A stretch of DNA of 64,000 nt from Myxococcales bacterium (GTDB taxonomy: Bacteria > Myxococcota_A > Polyangia > Polyangiales > GCA-016699535). Each line of letters opens with the position of its first letter. Position 1 is the first letter of the stretch. The stretch is from assembly GCA_020633325.1 (NCBI GenBank), contig JACKDX010000002.1:667203-731202 (forward strand). The letters are read 5' to 3'. The translations under genes and the position numbers were made by a program. Shown piece by piece: positions 34,157 through 43,081 of this stretch. Under the pieces are notes generated by a model. The model made no database searches. It saw nothing but the letters and a program-made list of their open reading frames with translations, and had not been told where the DNA came from.

Positions 34157-36283
34157 TTAGAAGACGAAGTCGGCGCAGCTGATGGCTTTGAACTGGAAGA
34201 TGTTGTTGTCTTCGTTGCACTCTCTGTTGCCGCCTGCAGAATCGAGTTTCACCCAGATATCGATGGTTGATTTATCGTCGGACCAATCGAGACAGACGCT
34301 CTCGCCGGCGGTGCCCGGCGCAATTGAGTCTTTACTAACGGCATCGCCGATGAGGGTCCCACCTTGATCGGGGTCTGCATCGTAGAAACTCACCTTGACG
34401 CCCGAACCGACGAGCACGTCTCCATAGTTTAATAGTTGCACGCACAGGTAAGAGTGCGATTCTTCACACAAGGACGCTCCCCATTCGGAGCCAAGGTCGG
34501 GTGAGCTAAGGGCGTTGTCATCGGGCGCATTGAGACGATAGGTGTTGTGTGTGGTCCAGCTAGGGGCTTCCTGCTGCGGAATCAGGCCATCTGTGGTGAC
34601 GTTGTCGATGTGATAGGTGTGTTGGTTCCAGACGGGACGTGCACCTACCCAGGCATCATCGGCGCTTGACCAGATCTCGACGCCTGGCAGACGCTGCGCG
34701 GTGTCAGTCGGGTACTCATCGCCAGCGAAGCTGGCCTCGGCGTTGGCCACAAACACGATTTCCGCGTTGCCATCTGCATCAACGTCTGCCACGACGGGTT
34801 GCTCGGTGCGGGTTCGAGAGGGGTTTTTGTCTTTAAAGACCTCGGAGCCGTCGCGGCCACTGAGCACAAAAAAGTATTGCTCGTCATTGTAGATGACCTC
34901 GGCGCTGCCGTCGCCGTTGAAATCAAATACCGTCGAGGACGTGACGTTGGAAGACGAGTCATCCGTTTGGGTAGCCCACAGAATGCCTGGTTCAGGGGAA
35001 GGGCTGGGGCACTTTTCGGGATCGGTGTCGCAAGCCCGATCGAACACCGCATAGCATGTGGCGCCTGCCACGCCGATCTCCATCCAGCCGTCGCCGTCGA
35101 AGTCAGCCACAGTTGGTGCGCCACCAGCGCCTCGGGGCCCTGAGCATGTGGGAATGTCCGCCGACCAAAGCACCGGCCAGTCACTCGAGGCGTGCTGCGT
35201 ATCGTGGACATAAACTTTGCCATCGGCCACGCGTATGACCTCGGGCAGACCATCTCGGCCCGCCTCCCCGGTGCTATTATCGAGCACATCGGCTACCGCA
35301 CAAAACCCGTCAAAGTCGTCGTTCGCGCCGGCGTTGGTCTGCCACAACACCGTCCCGTCTGCGGCGTAGACGGTCTTACCCGCGATCACCTCTAAGCCTG
35401 GCGAGGCGCTATCGACGTCGGCCACACAGTTCAAGGGTCCGAGAGAGTTCTTGCCAAGCCCCTCTGAGCCATTCCATACCAAAGAGCCATCGAGGCCATT
35501 GAGCACCGTGTTGCCTATGATGACTTCGACGGTTCCATTTTGGTCGAGATCCGCGAGCGCAACCGCACCGTTGCCAAACTCTTGCTTGCGTTTGTTTTCG
35601 GTGTCGTAGACATCCACGCTCCACAGCTCTGAGCCGTCGTTCTTGAAGGCAATCACGCCGCCGTCCTTGCGGAGCGTGACAATCTCCGGGTGGTTGTCGC
35701 CGTTGAGATCCCCGGCCGCGGGATGAGCATCAAAGAGCAGGTTTGCGGTCGCGGTGGGAATGTCGGTGTTGGGGGCTGAGCCGTCGCCCGCCAAGGTCAT
35801 CAGGGTAGTGTAGGGCGGCACGCCTTGGACCACACGCAACACCCCCCAGCTGCGCCCGTTGGCACATTCGGGGTGCTGCGAGCCATCGGGGTTAAAGCAC
35901 CGGTAACTCGTGAAGATGATTTCTGGGATCGCGGGGCCTGTCGCCTCCGGGATAAAGTCCACGACTACCGGCGAGACGGTGGCATTGACGTACTCCGCAA
36001 ACGGTAAACCCTCGGCGAGCCAGTGCAATTCGGTTTTTGGGTTTTCGAACGCTTCGACGGCAGGCAGAATCACGCATTGGCCATCTTCCCAGCCGGGAAG
36101 AGGGTCGCCCTTGGTATAGGGAGCTGGGGGCTCGGGTGGCATTTCGGAATCGCCGGTATCTGGTGCATCGCCATCGATCCCCGCGTCATTCGATGGGTCG
36201 AGCCCATTGGAACTGCCGCATCCGACAGTCAGCACTGCACCACACACGAACGCTAAGTATGCTAAACTATTACGAACCCGCAT
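34157..36283 (-). CDS. Large VCBS/FG-GAP lipoprotein with C-terminal CARDB-like domain
   Basis: The protein has 708 residues from ATG 36283, chosen because it directly begins a lipoprotein signal peptide (VLTVGC, Cys22); a G-run lies upstream. The linker is rich in Asp/Pro (DAGIDGDAPDTGDS). The body has many Asp-rich propeller loops: GDLNGDNHPEIVTL, ADLDQNGTVEVIIG, ADFDGDGWMEIGVA, FDFNGDGSAEVIY and ADVDADGNAEIVFV. The last 110 residues (HSYLCVQLLNYGDVLVGSG, NRECNEDNNIF) resemble a CARDB adhesion-like domain. A strong predicted promoter lies 37 bases upstream. It is likely a calcium-binding surface protein. It is a distant paralogue in design of the neighbouring 560-residue lipoprotein. Confidence 0.88.
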   Translation of the reverse strand: MRVRNSLAYLAFVCGAVLTVGCGSSNGLDPSNDAGIDGDAPDTGDSEMPPEPPAPYTKGDPLPGWEDGQCVILPAVEAFENPKTELHWLAEGLPFAEYVNATVSPVVVDFIPEATGPAIPEIIFTSYRCFNPDGSQHPECANGRSWGVLRVVQGVPPYTTLMTLAGDGSAPNTDIPTATANLLFDAHPAAGDLNGDNHPEIVTLRKDGGVIAFKNDGSELWSVDVYDTENKRKQEFGNGAVALADLDQNGTVEVIIGNTVLNGLDGSLVWNGSEGLGKNSLGPLNCVADVDSASPGLEVIAGKTVYAADGTVLWQTNAGANDDFDGFCAVADVLDNSTGEAGRDGLPEVIRVADGKVYVHDTQHASSDWPVLWSADIPTCSGPRGAGGAPTVADFDGDGWMEIGVAGATCYAVFDRACDTDPEKCPSPSPEPGILWATQTDDSSSNVTSSTVFDFNGDGSAEVIYNDEQYFFVLSGRDGSEVFKDKNPSRTRTEQPVVADVDADGNAEIVFVANAEASFAGDEYPTDTAQRLPGVEIWSSADDAWVGARPVWNQHTYHIDNVTTDGLIPQQEAPSWTTHNTYRLNAPDDNALSSPDLGSEWGASLCEESHSYLCVQLLNYGDVLVGSGVKVSFYDADPDQGGTLIGDAVSKDSIAPGTAGESVCLDWSDDKSTIDIWVKLDSAGGNRECNEDNNIFQFKAISCADFVF

Positions 36284-36319
36284 ATATCCCCCCCGACGGA
36301 TTGTGGTCCCGTTCTCTTC

Positions 36320-36347
36320 ATTATAGCAGCAATGTAAAAATACACAA
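36320..36347 (-). promoter_or_regulatory. Sigma-70-type promoter for the 708-residue lipoprotein gene
   Basis: On the minus strand a perfect TATAAT (plus 36320-36325) is preceded by TTGTGT (plus 36342-36347) with 16 bases between. The surrounding 60 bases are strikingly AT-rich compared with the rest of the window. Transcription would begin near 36312, giving a leader of about 30 bases before ATG 36283. It separates this gene from the lipoprotein gene upstream on the same strand. Confidence 0.6.
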
Positions 36348-36379
36348 ATAATAAATTCCAACGGCCCCCCAGAAACGTA

Positions 36380-38062
36380 TTATCGGCGGCCTGTCCTGCG
36401 GGCGTTTTGCTTTAGGGTGGGCCAGTCAGCGTGAGGGTGCTTGACCGGAAGTTCAAAGGTCGAGACTTTACTGTTGGAGACCACAAGCTCGGCGATCCCA
36501 TCTCCGTCGAGATCACCCACTGAGGGGGTGTTGAGGAGAAGGCCGGGGACGTAGGAAGGTTTCCCATCCGTCGACGACGTGGAGCTGATCTGGGTTGCAT
36601 CGCCATCGATGATAGCCACCGTCCAGCTCACGGGAATCATGATCTCCATTTTTTTATCGCAGTCGTAGTCCACGAGCACCGGGGCTTTCCCGACATGGAA
36701 GCCGGAACTTTTGCCGGTCGCATCACGTGCCACTATGGGAAAGCCCGGCACCAGCGAACCATCGAGATGATATGCGTAGACGTGGCCCACACGCGAGTTA
36801 TCCTCGGTCCTTTCGGTCGCGAGCGCGATGATCTCGGGCGCTGAATCACCCGCGATGTCACCAATCGCGGTGCCCGCCTGTGTGGTTCCTATCGTGATCT
36901 TCCCTCCTTCCCACCCGGGCAACTCATTGCCCTGATGATCACGGCCATAGATTCGGAACCCATCTGTGGGCTTGTCTGAGGACGTATCGTAGTAGAAGCC
37001 CCCCACGCCGTGGAAGATCTCAAGATCGCCATCATCGTCCATGTCGGCGAGGGCCGGGGTAGCAAACACGGTGTCGAGCACATATCGGGGAAAGCCAGGC
37101 AGCCGTTGGCCCTGAGCATCGAAGGCATAGACGGAGCCGCCGCAATAACCTGTTGTCCAGCCGGTGGGCAGCGCATAAGGGCAGTGCCAGGAGCCACCGC
37201 CCACAGGATTACTCTCGAGGTTGCCCTCATCGGTCCCGATGACGATGTCGAGCTGTCTGTCGCCATTTAAATCGCCGAGCACCGGCGCGCTCCAGACAGT
37301 ATCCCGAAAATGGTTGTCGTCGCCGGCTGCGTCATACGCGCTTTGAGGAGGAAAACCCAAGAGCGCTGAGCCATCATGATGCCACGCGTAGAGCCGCTTA
37401 TCAAATGAGGCCGCCGTAATTTCAAGATCACCATCGCCGTCCAGGTCGCCCAGCGCCGGCGCGCCAAAAATGGCTTCGGGGCAATCAGCGGGTTCAATGC
37501 CAGCCTCGCGCGTGTATTGGGGCCAGCCTGGTTTGAGGTCGCCTGCGTGAGAATACACGATGACACTGCCCCTCTGGCATTGCGTCTTGTCATTGCCCCC
37601 GGTGGCGACAACGATTTCGACTGCGCCATCCCCATCAAGATCTGCAACGGCAGCCGAGGCGCTTATCACTTGGGAACCGGCGGGCTGCTGCATCGCCAAA
37701 GCGACATCTTTGTGCCAAAGCTCTGTTCCGTCGGCGCGTAGCGCATACACGCCACCGAGATTGCTGACCGCGATCACTTCCTTGGTACCCACTTCGCCAT
37801 CGACGTTTGCAATGGTGGGGGAGCCGTAATGACAGTCGGTGTGACCACCACAGTCCCGGCTTGGTAGCAAGTAGGTCCACTTGGGTGTGACAGTCCCCGT
37901 GGGGACGGGCAATGCCTCACATGGTTCCGAAGGAACGTCGGTATCCGCGTCCGCGTCGCTACGAATGCCGCCGTCTCTCGGGTCCTCGGCTTTACTGCCG
38001 CCGCAGCTCATAGCAAAAATGCTGCATACAAAAAGCAGCCTGCGTATGCGACGACCATCCAT
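36380..38062 (-). CDS. VCBS/FG-GAP-repeat lipoprotein
   Basis: The protein has 560 residues from ATG 38062, with AGGGA just upstream; an ATG ten codons earlier is possible. The signal peptide ends in IFAMSC (Cys20). The body carries repeated propeller loops: ADLDGDGAVEIVVA, GDLDGDGDLEITA, GDLNGDRQLDIVIG, ADMDDDGDLEIFHG and GDLDGDGIAELVVS. It therefore forms a probable seven-bladed, calcium-dependent propeller on the cell envelope. It lies upstream of the 708-residue VCBS lipoprotein gene on the same strand but with an AT-rich promoter between them. It is divergent from pckA. Confidence 0.88.
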   Translation of the reverse strand: MDGRRIRRLLFVCSIFAMSCGGSKAEDPRDGGIRSDADADTDVPSEPCEALPVPTGTVTPKWTYLLPSRDCGGHTDCHYGSPTIANVDGEVGTKEVIAVSNLGGVYALRADGTELWHKDVALAMQQPAGSQVISASAAVADLDGDGAVEIVVATGGNDKTQCQRGSVIVYSHAGDLKPGWPQYTREAGIEPADCPEAIFGAPALGDLDGDGDLEITAASFDKRLYAWHHDGSALLGFPPQSAYDAAGDDNHFRDTVWSAPVLGDLNGDRQLDIVIGTDEGNLESNPVGGGSWHCPYALPTGWTTGYCGGSVYAFDAQGQRLPGFPRYVLDTVFATPALADMDDDGDLEIFHGVGGFYYDTSSDKPTDGFRIYGRDHQGNELPGWEGGKITIGTTQAGTAIGDIAGDSAPEIIALATERTEDNSRVGHVYAYHLDGSLVPGFPIVARDATGKSSGFHVGKAPVLVDYDCDKKMEIMIPVSWTVAIIDGDATQISSTSSTDGKPSYVPGLLLNTPSVGDLDGDGIAELVVSNSKVSTFELPVKHPHADWPTLKQNARRTGRR

Positions 38063-38162
38063 ACGTCCCTGTATACAACGAAATACGTTCATGGCTGGAA
38101 TTTGCCTTGTTCCTTGTGGAGTTTGAGGGTATGAGCGAGTGAGATAAAGGAGTGCCAGTATT

Positions 38163-39743
38163 ATGCAATTCGATCTGAGCAGCTATCGAATCCATGTAAA
38201 AAAAGTGAGTCGCAACGCATCGCCTGCCGTGCTCTACGAAGAGGCCTTGCGAAACGAACTTGGTTCGACCATTGCCGAAAACGGGGCACTGATCGCGTAC
38301 TCGGGGGCCAAAACCGGGCGGAGCCCGAGCGACAAGCGTATCTTGGACCATCCAGAGAGCTCCGACGATGTGTGGTGGGGCGATGTGAACATTCGGCTTG
38401 AAGAGCGCACGTTTGAGATCAATCGCGAGCGCGCTGTCGACTATTTGAATATTTGTGATCGGCTGTTCGTGGTGGATGGCTTTGCCGGGTGGGATGCTCG
38501 GTATCGCAAAAAGATCCGCATCATCTGCGAGCGTGCGTATCACGCGTTGTTTATGCAAAACATGTTGATCAGGCCGACACAAAAAGAGCTCGATGAGTTT
38601 GGCGAGCCAGAATACGTGATTTTCAACGCGGGACGGTTTCCGGCCAATCGTTTTACCGAGGGCATGACCTCGCAGACAAGTGTCGATCTCAGCTTTGAGC
38701 GGGGTGAGGCCGTGATTTTGGGGACGGAGTATGCTGGTGAGATGAAAAAGGGCGTCTTCACGGTCATGAATTACTTCATGCCAAAGCAAGACGTCCTGTC
38801 GATGCATTGTTCGGCGAACGAAGGCGAGGGCGGCGACGTGTCTATCTTTTTCGGGCTTTCGGGCACGGGCAAGACCACGTTATCTGCGGATCCGGCGCGT
38901 AAACTGATTGGTGACGATGAGCATTGCTGGAGCGAGGATGGCGTCTTTAATATCGAGGGCGGCTGTTACGCAAAGGTTATCGATCTGTCCGAAGAAACGG
39001 AGCCAGAGATCTACCGCGCCATTCGGTTCGGCTCGATTCTGGAGAACGTGGTCTTCGATCCGGAAACCCATCGGGTGGACTATACAGACACTTCGATCAC
39101 CCAGAACACGCGCTGCGCTTATCCTATTGAGTTTATACCCAATGCGAAAATTCCGTGCGTGGGGGGACATCCAACAAATGTGATCTTTCTGACATGTGAT
39201 GCCTTTAGTGTTCTGCCGCCGGTCAGTCGCTTGACGCCGGCGCAGGCCATGTATCATTTCATGAGCGGCTATACGGCCAAAGTTGCAGGCACCGAGGTGG
39301 GCGTCACCGAGCCCGAAGCGACGTTCTCAGCGTGTTTTGGTGCGCCGTTCATGGTGTGGCATCCCGCCAAGTATGCGGAGCTCTTGGCCAAGCGTATTCG
39401 CACCCATTCCACGCAGGTGTGGATGGTCAATACGGGATGGTCAGGCGGACCGTATGGTGTGGGAAAACGAATCAGCATCAAACACACCCGGGCCATCATC
39501 GATGGGATTCACACAGGCGCGCTGTTGAAGGGGGGGACGAGCGAGGATCCGGTGTTTGGTTTTGCCGTACCGGAGAGCTGTCCGGGGGTTCCGAAGGAAG
39601 TGCTACAGCCCAAGAACACCTGGGCGTCCGCAGCCGAGTACGATGCCGCAGCCCAAAGGCTTTCCAGCGCATTTCACAAGAACTTCAAAAAATACGAAGC
39701 GGATTCCTCAGCTGAAATTAGGAAAGCAGCGCCGCGCACCTGA
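38163..39743 (+). CDS. pckA: Phosphoenolpyruvate carboxykinase (ATP)
   Basis: The protein has 526 residues and converts oxaloacetate and ATP to phosphoenolpyruvate and CO2 in gluconeogenesis. Signatures are GAKTGRSPSDKR (48-59), FNAGRFPANR, the kinase-1a P-loop GLSGTGKTTLSADP (231-244), the following DDEHCWSEDGVFNIEGGCY, and NTGWSGGPYGVGKRIS near the C terminus. These are the ATP-type rather than GTP-type motifs. AAAGGAG lies about ten bases before ATG. The downstream lipase-like gene begins 13 bases after the stop. Confidence 0.97.
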   Translation: MQFDLSSYRIHVKKVSRNASPAVLYEEALRNELGSTIAENGALIAYSGAKTGRSPSDKRILDHPESSDDVWWGDVNIRLEERTFEINRERAVDYLNICDRLFVVDGFAGWDARYRKKIRIICERAYHALFMQNMLIRPTQKELDEFGEPEYVIFNAGRFPANRFTEGMTSQTSVDLSFERGEAVILGTEYAGEMKKGVFTVMNYFMPKQDVLSMHCSANEGEGGDVSIFFGLSGTGKTTLSADPARKLIGDDEHCWSEDGVFNIEGGCYAKVIDLSEETEPEIYRAIRFGSILENVVFDPETHRVDYTDTSITQNTRCAYPIEFIPNAKIPCVGGHPTNVIFLTCDAFSVLPPVSRLTPAQAMYHFMSGYTAKVAGTEVGVTEPEATFSACFGAPFMVWHPAKYAELLAKRIRTHSTQVWMVNTGWSGGPYGVGKRISIKHTRAIIDGIHTGALLKGGTSEDPVFGFAVPESCPGVPKEVLQPKNTWASAAEYDAAAQRLSSAFHKNFKKYEADSSAEIRKAAPRT

Positions 39744-39756
39744 TCGTAGGTATTTT

Positions 39757-41406
39757 ATGCGGCGTCGTGGTTGGATAGGAGTGATGGCCCTTGTTGCGGG
39801 CTGTCAGGCCCAACCTAGGGCGCCTATCGATGAGCGCGCCTCCGGCATCTATGGCGGACTGTGTAATATAGAAAAGGGCCGGGAGGCCACGCCAGACCTG
39901 TGTGCTCGAGGCCAGTTACGGGTGAGTGAACTTCCCGTCGTCATTGTGCACGGCCTTGCCGGAAATCCGTTCAATGGCAAAACCGCCCGAGAATGGGAAG
40001 CGGAACCGCCTGCGGCCGAAGATCAGAACGCCTACTTACGTGCGGCGATGATGTTGAGTTCGGGATGTCGCCCTTGCGATACCCTTGTCTTGGAGGCGGC
40101 GCAGAACGACGCGCAATGGAGCGAACAACGGGTTAGAACGGAGGTCTTTGCCCCCGTGCATGCGGCCTGCCGCACCCTTCCCGAGGGCCACGCCCTGGGG
40201 TTTTGTTGTGGCAACAGTGTGCCCCGCGTTTCAGCATCTCCGGAACAGCGTCTGTATGTGGCGCATCTGCCCCCTTTTCAGACCTCTAGTGTGCGTGCGG
40301 AGTGCTTGTTGGCTCAGCTCGACGTGTTTCGCGCGCTGTATCACGCTCCCCAAGTGCATGCCATTGGGCACTCACAGGGCGGTGTCGATGTATTCGTGGC
40401 TGCGCGTGCGGATCAGCCGAGCAAATTCCGAGACATGTTTGTTAGCGTGACGGCGATTCAAGCCCCGTTCCGAGGGACACCCGTCGCCACCTTCGTCAGA
40501 GCCTATCTACAGCAGCTTGTCGCACAAGGCGTGGATATCGGCGCGTGGCTTACGACTGTTTTTCGTCGCGTGAGCCTCAACGCCGGGCTTCCAACGGGTG
40601 CGGGTGACGGATTTGAGAAAGTGTACGCGGGCGTTTTGGATCTCAGCCTCGATCGTGAAGAGACCGTCCGGCGATTGATTGAGGCGTTTGCCACGTGGTG
40701 GAAAGCGCAAAGCTCTGACAACGTGAGCGGGGTTGATCTGTGGACGCTACTGGATCAACACGCAGGCGGTGCCAATGTTGAACCTCTTAATCCGCGTGTG
40801 AGGTATCAAACCTTTGCGGGGCTTGGCATTCCGAGCGTGGAGCAATTTGTGATGATGTTTCGGCAGAGCATAACGGAACCGGATGGCATGATCTGGACGG
40901 GCCTAACGTCGGACGTCGATATCCTGGAATATGTATCTGCATACATGGGTCATTATCTTGAGCGCGCCGATGCAAGCTGTCAGGGCACCTATCCTTATCC
41001 GATTGCGCCCCGCATCTCGCGACTTGCGGAATTGCCGAGCGATCAACGGTGGCGGCTGCGGCGGGTACGTCCTGAGCTCGGACTCCCGTGGCAGGCGGCC
41101 TTGGGTGCCATGACCCAAGTATCCGATATAGAGCCCAACGACGGTATGGTTGCTGTCGCTAGTGCAGGCATCGGGCAAGCTTGGACGATGCCTCTCGGAA
41201 TGCTGCAATCCTCCGATGTCTGGATGCCGGGTCGCGTGCTGTTTCGAGGTTGCTTGCCGGCCGAACACGGAGATCCTTTCGGCCATAGGAGCACATTCGA
41301 CGGCGGGGGATTTTCGGGCGCCGATCAGGTACACCGCTGCACGGGCTTCAGCTACCTGTGTTTTCTTCGAAGTCTGATCGATGAGCTGGCTGCGACCGAA
41401 TCGTAG
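39757..41406 (+). CDS. Lipase-like alpha/beta-hydrolase lipoprotein
   Basis: The protein has 549 residues from ATG 39757, which begins a short signal peptide with lipobox LVAGC (Cys16); a longer frame upstream lies inside pckA and is not used. The hydrolase fold is marked by VVIVHGLAGNPFNG (oxyanion hole, about 61-74) and AIGHSQGGVDV (nucleophile Ser206), as in triacylglycerol lipases and lipase class 2 enzymes. Many Cys residues suggest disulfides and an extracytoplasmic location. The C-terminal 200 residues include acidic DIEPNDGMV and may supply the His of the triad. Substrate is unknown. Confidence 0.82.
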   Translation: MRRRGWIGVMALVAGCQAQPRAPIDERASGIYGGLCNIEKGREATPDLCARGQLRVSELPVVIVHGLAGNPFNGKTAREWEAEPPAAEDQNAYLRAAMMLSSGCRPCDTLVLEAAQNDAQWSEQRVRTEVFAPVHAACRTLPEGHALGFCCGNSVPRVSASPEQRLYVAHLPPFQTSSVRAECLLAQLDVFRALYHAPQVHAIGHSQGGVDVFVAARADQPSKFRDMFVSVTAIQAPFRGTPVATFVRAYLQQLVAQGVDIGAWLTTVFRRVSLNAGLPTGAGDGFEKVYAGVLDLSLDREETVRRLIEAFATWWKAQSSDNVSGVDLWTLLDQHAGGANVEPLNPRVRYQTFAGLGIPSVEQFVMMFRQSITEPDGMIWTGLTSDVDILEYVSAYMGHYLERADASCQGTYPYPIAPRISRLAELPSDQRWRLRRVRPELGLPWQAALGAMTQVSDIEPNDGMVAVASAGIGQAWTMPLGMLQSSDVWMPGRVLFRGCLPAEHGDPFGHRSTFDGGGFSGADQVHRCTGFSYLCFLRSLIDELAATES

Positions 41407-41430
41407 CGGACGGGCGTCGCCGGGGATCAG

Positions 41431-41459
41431 TTGACCGTCAAGAAGCGAGGGAGTATCAG
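41431..41459 (+). promoter_or_regulatory. Predicted promoter of the purH-purD-tsaC unit
   Basis: TTGACC at 41431-41436 and TATCAG at 41454-41459 are separated by exactly 17 bases, a fair sigma-70 pattern. It lies in the 89-base gap between the lipase-like gene and purH. The purH ribosome-binding site GAAGGAG follows at 41481. No PurR operator was recognised. Confidence 0.45.
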
Positions 41460-41495
41460 CGTCCCTGTCTGGCGGCTTACGAAGGAGATACTTAC

Positions 41496-43076
41496 ATGAA
41501 CCAAAGGCTGCGCGCGCTGATTTCCGTCTCGGATAAGCAAGGGCTCGCCGAGTTTGCAAAGGAGCTGGCTGCGCTCGATGTGGAGATTCTTTCGACCGGC
41601 GGGACGGCCAGCACGTTGAGAGAAGCGGGGATAAAGGTCATCGATGTGGCTGAGTACACCCAGTCTCCGGAAATCATGGGCGGCCGCGTCAAGACCTTGC
41701 ATCCGCGCGTCCACGGCGGCATTCTGCTTCGGGACCGCGCCTCGGACAGGGATGAACTTTCGAGCATTGGCGGAAAACCCATTGATATCGTTGTGGTAAA
41801 TCTTTACCCGTTTGGCGCGACGGTTGCCCGGGCAGCGCCGCACGAGGAGGTCATCGAGAACATCGATATCGGCGGGCCATCGATGCTCCGCAGCGCCGCC
41901 AAGAACTACGGCCGCGTGACGGTGGTGGTGGATCCAGCGGATTATCCGGCTCTGGTGTTTGCCCTCAAAAGTGAAGGAGGCCTGTCCGTCATGGAGCGGG
42001 AGCGTTTGGCTGGCAAAGCTTTCTTGCATACGGCCCGATACGACAAGGCGATTGCGGCGTACTTCGCTGACAAAGCCACACAAGAATCCGCAGGTTCACG
42101 TTCTCCTGGGCTCGGCGATGCTCTGCAGATACATCTCAAGAAGGCTTACGACTTGCGATACGGAGAAAATCCTCATCAGGCGGCGGCTTTTTTTGTCGCA
42201 CCCGATGCGCCCGCAGGGAGTCTTGCGCGGGCTCGTTCCGTCGGCCAGGGCGCCAAGGAGCTTTCGTTTAACAATCTGGTTGATGCAGAAGCCGCCCTTG
42301 ACGCTGTGCGTGAGTTTGACCAACCGGCAGCAGTCGTTGTCAAGCATACCAATCCTTGCGGGGTGGCGGAGGCGGACTCACTCTCGTCAGCCTACGAGCG
42401 CGCGCGGCACGCTGATGCTCTGAGCGCCTTTGGCGGCATCGTGGCACTCAATCGTACGGTGGACGCTGAAACCGCTTCGCTCCTCGTGCAAACATTTTTG
42501 GAATGCGTGATTGCCCCGGCGTTCAGCGACGAAGCGCTGCCCATACTGAGGACCAAAGCACAGCTGCGCCTGTTGGCTACTGACGGCTGGCTCACGGCCC
42601 AGCATCGTGCGATGTGCGCCAAACAGGTGGGCGGCGGATTCGTCTACCAAGAGCGAGATGCCAGTGCTGGTGGCGAGGTGAAAGGCGCCAAGGTAGTTAC
42701 CGAACGCGCCCCTTCGTCCGAGGAGCTGCGAGCGTTGGACTTTGCATGGCGGGTCTGTAAACACGTCAAATCCAATGCCATCGTGTTGGCGAAGGCGACA
42801 CCAGGACTACGCACGGTTGGCGTCGGAGCCGGGCAGATGTCTCGTGTGGTGAGCGTGCAGCTTGCTGTGGAGAAGGCCGGTAGGGAAGCCCAAGATAGCG
42901 TGCTGGCATCGGACGCGTTCTTCCCGTTTCCCGACGGGGTTCTGCGCGCGGCTGAGGCAGGCGTAAGCGCGATAGCGCAGCCGGGCGGCTCGAAGAAGGA
43001 CAACGAGGTCATCAAAGCGGCCGACGCCGCGGGCATGGCCATGGTGATGACGGGCGTGCGACACTTTCGACACTGA
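41496..43076 (+). CDS. purH: Bifunctional AICAR transformylase/IMP cyclohydrolase
   Basis: The 526-residue enzyme makes the last two steps of IMP synthesis. The N-terminal MGS-like cyclohydrolase domain shows ISVSDKQGLAEFA, STGGTASTLREAGI and GGRVKTLHPRVHGGIL. The transformylase domain shows LRYGENPHQAAAF, KELSFNNLVDAEAAL and the catalytic KHTNPCGVA. A strong ribosome-binding site (GAAGGAG, eight bases) precedes ATG. purD begins five bases after the stop. Confidence 0.97.
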   Translation: MNQRLRALISVSDKQGLAEFAKELAALDVEILSTGGTASTLREAGIKVIDVAEYTQSPEIMGGRVKTLHPRVHGGILLRDRASDRDELSSIGGKPIDIVVVNLYPFGATVARAAPHEEVIENIDIGGPSMLRSAAKNYGRVTVVVDPADYPALVFALKSEGGLSVMERERLAGKAFLHTARYDKAIAAYFADKATQESAGSRSPGLGDALQIHLKKAYDLRYGENPHQAAAFFVAPDAPAGSLARARSVGQGAKELSFNNLVDAEAALDAVREFDQPAAVVVKHTNPCGVAEADSLSSAYERARHADALSAFGGIVALNRTVDAETASLLVQTFLECVIAPAFSDEALPILRTKAQLRLLATDGWLTAQHRAMCAKQVGGGFVYQERDASAGGEVKGAKVVTERAPSSEELRALDFAWRVCKHVKSNAIVLAKATPGLRTVGVGAGQMSRVVSVQLAVEKAGREAQDSVLASDAFFPFPDGVLRAAEAGVSAIAQPGGSKKDNEVIKAADAAGMAMVMTGVRHFRH

Positions 43077-43081
43077 ACGCC

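Noticed and set aside
39556..39756. 67-codon N-terminal extension of the lipase-like protein
   Set aside because: It overlaps the end of pckA; a lipoprotein signal starts at ATG 39757.
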